47,972 bases of DNA from Nitrospirales bacterium. GTDB lineage: Bacteria; Nitrospirota; Nitrospiria; Nitrospirales; UBA8639. Shown here one piece after another: positions 35,608 to 42,960 of the stretch. The notes under the pieces were generated by a model. It was not told the DNA's origin and searched no databases. It saw only the letters and a list, made by a program, of their open reading frames with translations. Position numbers and translations under genes: made by a program. The stretch is taken from NCBI GenBank assembly GCA_029261305.1, contig JAJDBO010000407.1, forward strand, positions 1 through 47,972, read 5' to 3'. The stretch's first letter is position 1. Each line of letters opens with the position of its first letter.

Positions 35608-38000
35608 AAAAAAATTTGATGAATATAACCAAACGCTTTCTTTCCTATGCGAGTATGGCCCTTGCTCTGCTTATGTTATTCCCCGGCGGCCCTCTGCTGG
35701 CGAATGGCGATAAAGTTAAAATTGGGATTAACACTCAGGATAACTACGGCAGCGCCTATGTCACTTGGGCGCCAGTGAAGGCTTGGGCTCGTCTCGTATC
35801 GCCAGGTAGCGCTGATGTTTTGGTTGAGCTCACGAATGATGCCGGTTCCGTGACGACAACTCCTGCGGGAAAACGTGCGGATGGTGATTTCGCTTTTTCC
35901 GCTCAAGAGCCGCCACAAGGACAAACTGCCACGCAATCCGTTTTGAAACTGAGGTTGCCGAAGAATGGCGACCCCGTCCTCTTTTATTTAGCGGGAAAAT
36001 TTCCGCAGGCAAGTACCAAAGATGGCGACGCGATCATTGAAGTGCATGCGGCAGACGGCACATTGCTCGATCGTCGCAAGGCGATGGTGCGCGTTCGCAA
36101 GGAATTCAAAACGCTAACGGAGGATGAGCAAACCGCCTTTTTGGTCGCCTTAAACACCTATCAGGAAAACAATGGCCAACAGGAATATTTGAAAGTACTC
36201 GCGGTGCATAACTGGGCGGCGCGCGGAAAGTTCCCAACCGATCCATTTCCAAAATACCCGAGCAATTCGTATCGATACCCGGACCAAGCTCACGGAGGAT
36301 CCGCGTTTATCGCTTGGCACCGCGCCTTTTTGCTGGAGTTAGAGCGCGCGCTGCAAAAAATCAATCCTTCGGTCGCGCTCCCTTACTGGCCATCAAATCA
36401 GTCGACTGCTCAAACGGAAGTATTTACCGTAGCGGGGATGGGCGCTGTCACAGGTAATAGCGGAGCGACGGTGATTCCAACCTTTGATGATGGCCATCCC
36501 TTTGAAGATTGGCGCATGCCGAACGCCGATGACCCCTCTGTCTTTGAACCCATTCAGCGTTCCGCTTGGGATCCCACCCAACAGTTTAGTCCTCGTTCGG
36601 ATAAAACCATTGTGAGACGAGGCACCTATAACCGTTTTGCCAGCCCGTTAGAAAGCAACCCGCACAACCAAGGCCACAATTTCACAGGTCCGTGGATGGC
36701 GAATTGCCGGGTATCGCCGAGAGACCCTGTGTTTTGGGTGTTTCATACGTGGTTCGATAAAATGTGGGCGCAGTGGCAATACACATACGGCCGTTTCACC
36801 CGTACAGAGGATGATTACAGCCCCACCGGCTCTTTCAATCCGAGCGGTTCAATTGCCAAAGGACATTATATCGATGACACCATGTGGCCATGGAATGATG
36901 AGATCGGTGAACAAACGAACGAGCTGGCCAGCCGACCACCGGTTAAGCTCACGGGTCCTTTTAAGTCCTCCGGAGTGGAAGATATCTGGCCAGGGATACA
37001 CACCGCTACTCCTGATCCCGGAGACCTGATTGACTACCTTGGAGTCAATTCGAGAAATCTGCGTATGGGGTTTTCCTATGACACGGTTCCTTTTGGAACT
37101 AAAGCGGATGCTGCGCTGCACCTCAGTGCCAGTAAAGACGAGGGCAGCCAAAGTCCACTTTCAAGGACGTTTACCAGCAAGTCGGCATCCTTAAAATCCC
37201 GCCGTCAGGCCTTAATGAACATGAATGTTCGTACCAACAAAGAACATGCCAACATTATTAACGAGATCGTCAATGACACCCAAGCCAGCGATGCATTTCG
37301 TTCCATAGCGCTGAGTCACCTGGCGGAGGCGGATTCGCCTGATTCGGTGGAAACCGCAGCGAATATTTTGGTTGATGACGAAGATGGTGGCGAGACATTG
37401 GATGTTCACGCAGTTCATACGCTTAACTTTATGCGTATGTTCAATGTTCTCGACAATGCAGAACAGAAACAAACTGATGAAGCGCTTCATGATGCGCTGG
37501 ACGACGAGCGACCTGCCGTTAAGTCGGCTGCGTTACGCGTGTTGGCAGTGAGTAGAGACACAATCGCCGTTGATCAATTGAAAGCTCACCTCCAAGGAAA
37601 AGCAAAACGAGTGCTGGGCCTTCCTTCGACGATTCATTTGCTGGCAAGCGCCGAGGCAAAGAAAAGTCATCAGCATATCCGCCCATTTATTAATAGTGAG
37701 AACGTCGATGTCCGCATCGCGGCTATCACCCACTTGGGGAGTGATGCTAAAAGCATTCAGGCAATTACGGCTCTTTTAAATGACCCAAAAGAGCCGTATA
37801 AGGCGCGTTCCGCGGCCGTGGGGGCGCTATTGTTTCACGATAAGAACTTTGCAAATACCACGCTGGTATTGATGAATGACAACGCCACGCCGGAGCGGCT
37901 CAAACGACGCTTGCGGCGGGCATTGCAAAAACATATATCTGATTTAAATCCCACAGGGTTATCGGATACGCAACGGGAGGCAATACGCAAACAGTTTTAG
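35604..38000 (+). CDS. Exported tyrosinase-domain protein with HEAT-like tail
   Basis: A 798-residue protein. Residues 1-34 are a signal peptide (ASMALALLMLFPGGPLLA). Residues about 35-165 are a beta domain. Residues about 165-400 are a tyrosinase (type 3 copper) domain: His202 in AVHNW, His230 and His239 in AHGGSAFIAWHRAFLLELER form the CuA set; His354 and His358 in NPHNQGHNF and His381 in DPVFWVFHTWFD the CuB set. All six ligands are present. From about residue 560 there are helical repeats of HEAT type with IALSHLAEADSPDSVETAAN, SAALRVLAVS and IAAITHLGSD. It would hydroxylate or oxidise phenols outside the cytoplasm. The start overlaps the GMC gene (ATGA). The tail is unusual for tyrosinases and may bind a partner. 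Confidence 0.86.
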   Translation: MKKNLMNITKRFLSYASMALALLMLFPGGPLLANGDKVKIGINTQDNYGSAYVTWAPVKAWARLVSPGSADVLVELTNDAGSVTTTPAGKRADGDFAFSAQEPPQGQTATQSVLKLRLPKNGDPVLFYLAGKFPQASTKDGDAIIEVHAADGTLLDRRKAMVRVRKEFKTLTEDEQTAFLVALNTYQENNGQQEYLKVLAVHNWAARGKFPTDPFPKYPSNSYRYPDQAHGGSAFIAWHRAFLLELERALQKINPSVALPYWPSNQSTAQTEVFTVAGMGAVTGNSGATVIPTFDDGHPFEDWRMPNADDPSVFEPIQRSAWDPTQQFSPRSDKTIVRRGTYNRFASPLESNPHNQGHNFTGPWMANCRVSPRDPVFWVFHTWFDKMWAQWQYTYGRFTRTEDDYSPTGSFNPSGSIAKGHYIDDTMWPWNDEIGEQTNELASRPPVKLTGPFKSSGVEDIWPGIHTATPDPGDLIDYLGVNSRNLRMGFSYDTVPFGTKADAALHLSASKDEGSQSPLSRTFTSKSASLKSRRQALMNMNVRTNKEHANIINEIVNDTQASDAFRSIALSHLAEADSPDSVETAANILVDDEDGGETLDVHAVHTLNFMRMFNVLDNAEQKQTDEALHDALDDERPAVKSAALRVLAVSRDTIAVDQLKAHLQGKAKRVLGLPSTIHLLASAEAKKSHQHIRPFINSENVDVRIAAITHLGSDAKSIQAITALLNDPKEPYKARSAAVGALLFHDKNFANTTLVLMNDNATPERLKRRLRRALQKHISDLNPTGLSDTQREAIRKQF

Positions 38001-38395
38001 ACCTTGCTGCTGACGGCTTTAGGATAACTCTGAACACAGAAAGATGTGTGTTCGATGTTCTCCATTTAACATTGAATCAACCCTTTTCCCCATCTTGCTA
38101 CGGAGTTACCGAAAAAAGGGGAGAGCTTGGGAAACCCTGGTGTCTCAAGCTTGATTAAGGAGCTTACTTGACTAAAGGGAACGGGAATCAATTATCTTGC
38201 TCCAAGAAAATGACTCCCGTCCCTTTCCATTCGAATCGAGGGAGCTGGTTGTTTCATGAACTTGGCTTGGTGCTTTTTCAAAGTTCTTGCCCAGCAAAAA
38301 CGTTAGGTGCTCTTTCGCCTCGCACAGCTCAGACTTTCGTTAGCCACATATTAATAAAAAAAGAAGAAAAGTGAAAATTAAAGGGAGCTGAAACA
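38001..38395. other. Intergenic region after tyrosinase
   Basis: No credible gene. An imperfect inverted repeat at 38174-38226 pairs AAAGGGAACGGGAATCA with TGACTCCCGTCCCTTT and could be the terminator of the tyrosinase operon, although no T-run follows. A second weak pairing of CCCTTTTCC near 38089 with GAAAAAAGGGG near 38113 is also possible. Confidence 0.4.
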
Positions 38396-38497
38396 ATGCA
38401 GACATTCAAATTTCGAGCAGTGCAAAGCATCGGGTTCGGTATCGTGGCGGCAGTCCTTATATTGTTAACAGCGAGCTGCAAGTATCCGGTGACCTGA
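38396..38497 (+). CDS. 33-residue predicted lipoprotein
   Basis: A very small gene, ATG at 38396 to TGA at 38497, encoding 33 residues. Seen: a basic start MQTFKFRAVQ, a hydrophobic stretch GFGIVAAVLILLTAS and a lipobox LTASC with Cys28, followed by only KYPVT. GGGAG lies 8 bases upstream of the ATG. If made, the mature product would be a lipid-anchored hexapeptide; tiny lipoproteins of the entericidin kind are known, but this sequence is not recognisably one of them. It stands alone between the tyrosinase operon and the large repeat protein. It could also be the truncated start of a lost lipoprotein gene. Confidence 0.5.
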   Translation: MQTFKFRAVQSIGFGIVAAVLILLTASCKYPVT

Positions 38498-38784
38498 AAA
38501 AGAGGACGCTTCCCTTTTTATTGGCCTCAAGTATCGCTGTGCTTCGCCCGGATGATCTTTGCTACTCATCATTCATGTTTTTAGACCCCTACAGTCTTAG
38601 CCGCCTGAATAAGGGGGCAAGTCTGACCTTCCTCATTCATCCCTCCCTTGACACGTCTGGCCTATCTCTCTTGAGAAAGGCGTCATTGAATCTTGCACCT
38701 GTGACAACCTACGCTGTGATTTTGTTCCAATGAATTGAGTGTAGTTAGGTTGTAAGTAAGCCTGGTTGTTCTTAAATGGCAAAA

Positions 38785-38958
38785 TCACGTTGGGCCGTGT
38801 CGAGTGGCTTGGAGTAAGAGGTAGAGCAAAATGTTTTTGGTGGCTTGAAGATTCGTTCCCTTGAAAATGGTGCCGGTGAGGGATGTGTCTTGAAGATTGG
38901 CATGTGAGAGGTCCATTATCCAACCCTGCTTGGTTGTGTATGCAGTTATGCCGTTCAC
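38785..38958 (-). pseudogene. Pentapeptide-repeat remnant
   Basis: In one minus-strand frame there are five consecutive pentapeptides with the A(D/N)LxX rhythm: LSHAN-LQDTS-LTGTI-FKGTN-LQATK, that is DLSHA NLQDT SLTGT IFKGT NLQAT. It runs from a possible GTG near 38958 (ATG at 38916) to a TGA at 38785, at most 57 residues. Intact pentapeptide-repeat proteins need many more coils, so this is probably the broken end of a former gene. No ribosome site is obvious. Confidence 0.5.
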
Positions 38959-39098
38959 CTCGAATCATGCTGAACCGTTGCCATTATTTTTAGGGCATCT
39001 GACGTGCTGAGTTATCGTCTTTCCGAACCTCCCCACTTGGCTCATCGCGTTGCTGGTACAAGGAGTCGGTTCCAAAAGTGGATGAGCTCAAGGCCTGC

Positions 39099-39136
39099 GT
39101 ATCCAATAAGATACAGGCATGTATCTTATTGGATAC
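39099..39136. repeat. Perfect 16-base inverted repeat with 6-base loop
   Basis: GTATCCAATAAGATAC and its exact complement GTATCTTATTGGATAC flank the loop AGGCAT. No T-run follows and it is not next to a gene end, so it is not a typical terminator. It lies about 95 bases upstream of the sigma-54 promoter of the large repeat protein, in the range where activator sites of sigma-54 promoters are found. Confidence 0.6.
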
Positions 39137-39231
39137 ATGTTTCGGTTAGTTCAAAGCCTGAACAAGTCCAGCCCCTATTTTTAAATGCCCTTAGAATCAA
39201 TGAATTGACGCCTCTGATCAACAAGATAGCG

Positions 39232-39247
39232 TGGCACTACTTTTGCT
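39232..39247 (+). promoter_or_regulatory. Sigma-54 (-24/-12) promoter of the large repeat-protein gene
   Basis: TGGCACTACTTTTGCT matches the sigma-54 consensus TGGCAC-N5-TTGCW at every fixed base, with GG and GC exactly 12 bases apart. Transcription would start near 39259, leaving a leader of about 65 bases before the ATG at 39325. Sigma-54 promoters need an enhancer-binding activator; the palindrome at 39099-39136 is a candidate upstream site. Confidence 0.75.
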
Positions 39248-39324
39248 TTCTGATAATAGGGAATGAAGCGCACAATAATTCCATATCGTTTTTATAGAAA
39301 TCTTTCATCAAGAGGGTGACAACC

Positions 39325-42300
39325 ATGCCGACCATCAAGACGTTGAAGGATCTGAAAGAACTTCTACTTCCCGGGGAGCCTCCGCCGTTGAAGGTCACCG
39401 TGACCCCAGCGATGTTGCCGTCGACTGGATTAGCAGGAGCGTTAGTGAAAAGCCTGCCCCTGAAAAAAATGGGGTTGCAGCAGGTTTCCGCAACGTTGAC
39501 CACAACACGCTTAACAGTGGGTGGACAATTTGTTGGGTCGTGGGCGGTGGATGGCTTGTCCACAGTGAAGCTGAAAAATGTATCCTTCAAATTTGTTTTT
39601 ACACAACAATCCACTAAGAGCCCCATTGTGAGTCAGGTGACGATGACTAGCACCATGACACTTGGCGGTGTCCCGCTTGATATGACCGCCAATTACCGAG
39701 GAAGCGGTGAGGGATGGAAATTCACGGGGTCCGGTGCGAGTGAGAAAACGATTTCCGTGGGAACGTTCCTGCGTTCGATCAGCAAAGACCTGGGCGCGAC
39801 CTTACCGCCAGCATTAACCGGTTCCATGCCATCTATTCAGCTCACGTCTTTTAATGTGACCTACGACACCAAATCCAAAGAGTTTTCACTCAATGCAGAA
39901 GCCGATAGTCCTGGGAAGTTGCCGTTGGGTGGGTTAGTGCACGACGTAGATTTGAAGGTCAACTTCACGTCGACTGTCAATTCCAAATCCAAAAAGCGGG
40001 AATTGACGGCTCATGTGGAGGCAGACCTGCCAGTTGGACCTACGGTGTTTCTCGTCACCTATGATCTGTCTCCTACGGTGAAAGAGTTTGTTGGCCAATG
40101 GAAAAGTAACGGCAAGGTGACTCTGGGTATCAACAGCGTCGCAAAGGTCCTTGGTATCACTGATGTGGTGACCGTGCCCAAGGGCTTGGATTTGAATTTG
40201 AAACAAGCCGCGTTTGCCTACAAGGTAAAAGATAAATTATTCACCCTCTCGGCGAAGTCTGGCAATTATGGCGATGCGTTCATGACAGCAGGCAAAACCG
40301 CCGCTGGTAAATGGGGTTTTGTCTTCGGTGTGAGTTTGCCCACAGTCAACAAACTTTCAAACCTGCCAGTAGTGGGCAAAGACTTGAAGCCCGCCGATTT
40401 TCTCACATTCGAAAAAACCGCGTTTCTCGTGGCGTCGAGTCCAATCAACAATTACACGATCCCGGCCTTGCCAGCCATGACCAACCCTCAAGTGCCGGGT
40501 TCCGAATTGACGGGCACGCCCATGCCTGGTGGCACTCAATTGCAATTGACTCGCGGCGTGTCGCTGGCAGCCGTTATTGATTTTGGGAAAAACAGCTCAA
40601 GCCCAGAAATGGGTAATCTCAAATCGCTGGCAGGAAAAAACCAGCTTGTCTTGCAACTGACGTTAGGTCAGAAGCAACTCCGGCTGTTTGCCGCGTTGGG
40701 GGGCAGTGTTGGGATCCCAGCGGGCAATTCCAAATTGATGCTTTCCAATCCAGCCATCTTTATTGATCTCAGTAAAACGGTGACATTCGGGCTGCAAGGC
40801 GCCATGTCGTTTACCGTGAATAATTGTCCCATCACCGCCACGGCGAGATTGTTTATCGGACCGACGCAAGCACAGGTAGCCGTGAATGTCGAATCTCAAA
40901 AGCCTCTGCCTCCACCGCCGGGGCTTAAAGGGCTACGATTTCAGAGCTTCGGTGTCATTATGGGTGTGTACTTCACCCCGCCGGGGTTCAGCATGGGCCT
41001 GCAGGGGAAATTTCAAGTCGGCACGTTGCAGCCGTCCAACAATGAGTTTGCCATTGTGTTGCAAATCATTGGGGAGGTGCCCAATCTCTTATACCTCTCT
41101 TTTGCCATGGACGAACTCAACTTTGGCCGAGTCGTCACGCTGTTCACCAACAAGACGGCGCCCGCTGTCGTGAAACCGTTGAATTTAGTGCAGGCGTCAG
41201 ACCTTTCATTCTACTGGGCGGAAAATGTTGTGGCATTGCCAGACGGCACAATGGCGCAACCAGGATTTGGATTCACCGCAGCTGTGCAGATTTTAAGTGT
41301 CAAAGGCTATGCCAGCATGCAAATGAATCTCGATCGCGGCATCGAAGGGTATGCGGAACTGTCGCCCATTAATATTAAAAATGTTCTTAAAATCTCCGGC
41401 GATGGCAAGGGGATGACGCAGACGTACCAGAAGGTGGATGGGCAGTGGGTCAAGGCGGATAACCAAGCAATTGTTCCTGCGAAACCCGCGCCGCTAACGA
41501 AACAGACGGTGATTGTCCCACCGGGCGGCCCTGTCCTTCAGGTGAACTGCGTGTCGTCGCCTTTCCTGCACGTGAGTTGGAAGGTCACGCTCTTTAATGC
41601 CCTAAGCCAACAGGTACAGGCTACGGTTGATAGCTCAGGGTTTTCATTCCTTATTGTTTATACCATTACCAAAATTGGGCTGCTGAAAGTCGCCTGTGTC
41701 TTAAAAGACTGGACTAACTTCAGCGGGGCCGCGAGCTTTAAAGTGGCGCTCAATGAACAAATCGGTCCAATTAAAATCCTGGGCGTCAATTGCGGGACGA
41801 TTCATTTGAATGTGAGCATGGCGGCAGCCATGGCCATTACTCTCAATCCAAACCAATTTGCCATGTCGATTTCAGGTAGTTTCACGTTCCAAAGTCTGTC
41901 TCTGACCATGCCCAAACTCACCATTTCGGTCGCACCGAAATCCTTGGTGGGTTTGCCGGCAATGATCGTCAAACAGATTGGCAGTAATGCATCCAAGATT
42001 TTTGCCGGAATCTTTAAAGATGCGGATCAATGGGCCAAGATGGCAGCCAAGGGCTTAATCACGGGATATGAAGAAACCGCCAAAGTGTTCAAAGTGGCCT
42101 TTAAAAAGACCGCACAGGAAGCCGCAAAGCTTATGAAAGGAATGAGTAAAGGCGCGGAAGAAGTCGCAGCCGGATTAAAGAGCGCGTACAAATTAACGTC
42201 TAAGGGAGCGGCGGAAGCCTTGAAAGGTGCGAACTTTGCTGCCAATGAAGTCGCGAAGGGTCTTCAGAGTGGATACAAACTGGCGGGCAAAGGTGTGGCT

Positions 42301-42897
42301 CAGGCCATGAAAGATGCTGGGTTTGTCGCCAATGATGTGGCCAAGGGGTTGAAGACTGGATTGAACTTAGCGTCGCACGAAGTGGCTTCGACCATGAAGG
42401 GGGTCGGGTTTGCGGCCAATGAAGTGGCTTCTGGATTGAAATCGGCGTTTTCCTTGACTTCCCAAGGCGTGGCTTCTGTCATGAAGGGGGCGGGCTTTGC
42501 CGCCAATGAAGTCGCGAAAGGATTGCAACAAGGCCTGAAGATTACATCAAAAGGCGTTGCACAAGCTATGAAAGGCGCTGGTTTTGCTGCCAATCAAGTA
42601 GCAAGTGGTCTCCAGAGTGCATTCAAACTGAGTACCAAGGGCGTGGCCACCGCGATGAAGGGCGCGGGCTATGCCGCGAATGAAGTGGCTGGGGCCATGA
42701 AGAGCGCGTTCAAGATCACAGGTAAAGCCGCGGAGACCGCCTTAAAAGGCGCGGGCTATGCCGCGAACCAAGTGTCTGGCGCGATGAAGAGCGCGTTCAA
42801 CTGGACAGTCGGTGCTGGAAAGACCGTGGAAAAAGCCGCCACAGATGTCGGCAAAGCGGTCAGTAACACCGCAAAGAAAATTTTCAAAGGGTGGTAA
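39325..42897 (+). CDS. Large beta-rich protein with C-terminal 29-residue helical repeats
   Basis: A 1190-residue protein I do not recognise. Residues 1 to about 880 are beta-rich, alternating hydrophobic strands with many Thr, Ser, Val and Gly and short repeats of the FxLxAxAxSPGxLPLGGL kind; Cys is rare. Residues about 931-1162 are eight tandem 29-residue repeats with the core KGVAxAMKGAGFAANEVAxG followed by LxSAFKLTS, amphipathic and rich in Ala, Gly and Lys, like tape-measure or lipid-surface helices. The end KIFKGW is basic. There is no signal peptide or membrane segment. I prefer ATG 39325 over GTG 39316, with AGAGGGTGA ahead of it. A perfect sigma-54 promoter precedes it, and a hairpin then a flavin oxidase gene follows. 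Function unknown; a structural or lipid-coating role is conceivable. Confidence 0.75.
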   Translation: MPTIKTLKDLKELLLPGEPPPLKVTVTPAMLPSTGLAGALVKSLPLKKMGLQQVSATLTTTRLTVGGQFVGSWAVDGLSTVKLKNVSFKFVFTQQSTKSPIVSQVTMTSTMTLGGVPLDMTANYRGSGEGWKFTGSGASEKTISVGTFLRSISKDLGATLPPALTGSMPSIQLTSFNVTYDTKSKEFSLNAEADSPGKLPLGGLVHDVDLKVNFTSTVNSKSKKRELTAHVEADLPVGPTVFLVTYDLSPTVKEFVGQWKSNGKVTLGINSVAKVLGITDVVTVPKGLDLNLKQAAFAYKVKDKLFTLSAKSGNYGDAFMTAGKTAAGKWGFVFGVSLPTVNKLSNLPVVGKDLKPADFLTFEKTAFLVASSPINNYTIPALPAMTNPQVPGSELTGTPMPGGTQLQLTRGVSLAAVIDFGKNSSSPEMGNLKSLAGKNQLVLQLTLGQKQLRLFAALGGSVGIPAGNSKLMLSNPAIFIDLSKTVTFGLQGAMSFTVNNCPITATARLFIGPTQAQVAVNVESQKPLPPPPGLKGLRFQSFGVIMGVYFTPPGFSMGLQGKFQVGTLQPSNNEFAIVLQIIGEVPNLLYLSFAMDELNFGRVVTLFTNKTAPAVVKPLNLVQASDLSFYWAENVVALPDGTMAQPGFGFTAAVQILSVKGYASMQMNLDRGIEGYAELSPINIKNVLKISGDGKGMTQTYQKVDGQWVKADNQAIVPAKPAPLTKQTVIVPPGGPVLQVNCVSSPFLHVSWKVTLFNALSQQVQATVDSSGFSFLIVYTITKIGLLKVACVLKDWTNFSGAASFKVALNEQIGPIKILGVNCGTIHLNVSMAAAMAITLNPNQFAMSISGSFTFQSLSLTMPKLTISVAPKSLVGLPAMIVKQIGSNASKIFAGIFKDADQWAKMAAKGLITGYEETAKVFKVAFKKTAQEAAKLMKGMSKGAEEVAAGLKSAYKLTSKGAAEALKGANFAANEVAKGLQSGYKLAGKGVAQAMKDAGFVANDVAKGLKTGLNLASHEVASTMKGVGFAANEVASGLKSAFSLTSQGVASVMKGAGFAANEVAKGLQQGLKITSKGVAQAMKGAGFAANQVASGLQSAFKLSTKGVATAMKGAGYAANEVAGAMKSAFKITGKAAETALKGAGYAANQVSGAMKSAFNWTVGAGKTVEKAATDVGKAVSNTAKKIFKGW
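42115..42810 (+). repeat. Eight tandem 87-base coding repeats
   Basis: Eight in-frame units of exactly 29 codons lie head to tail. Conserved positions are Val/Ala-Ala at 3-4, Met/Leu-Lys-Gly at 7-9, Gly-Phe/Tyr-Ala-Ala-Asn at 11-15, Val-Ala at 17-18 and Lys-Ser-Ala/Gly-Phe/Tyr near 22-25. The first unit (QEAAKLMKGMSKGAEEVAAG) is the most divergent. Codons differ between units, so the array is not a recent amplification. Confidence 0.85.
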
Positions 42898-42917
42898 GAT
42901 CGGAACCAAGTCCGGTA

Positions 42918-42952
42918 CTCTGTCCTCTCCTTCGATAAAGGAGAGGACAGAG
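42918..42952 (+). promoter_or_regulatory. Perfect 15-base hairpin covering the ribosome site of the flavin oxidase gene
   Basis: CTCTGTCCTCTCCTT pairs exactly with AAGGAGAGGACAGAG around the 5-base loop CGATA. The right arm contains AAGGAGAGG, the only good Shine-Dalgarno for the ATG at 42961, so the closed hairpin would hide it. It stands in the 63-base gap after the repeat protein and could act as an intercistronic attenuator, a translational lock or a processing site. Confidence 0.65.
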
Positions 42953-42960
42953 GCCAATCC

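Larger units (their letters stand above)
38498..39231. other. Intergenic region with gene remnants
   Basis: More than 700 bases without an intact gene. It holds a pentapeptide-repeat remnant on the minus strand (38785-38958) and a perfect 16-base hairpin at 39099-39136. Short open frames on either strand here have no protein-like features that I trust. Confidence 0.45.

Noticed and set aside
38168..38374. A 68-residue plus-strand frame after the tyrosinase.
   Set aside because: It starts inside an inverted repeat, lacks a ribosome site and has no protein-like pattern.
39004..39297. A 97-residue frame across the palindrome and the sigma-54 promoter.
   Set aside because: It runs through clear regulatory DNA and shows no domain or conserved pattern.
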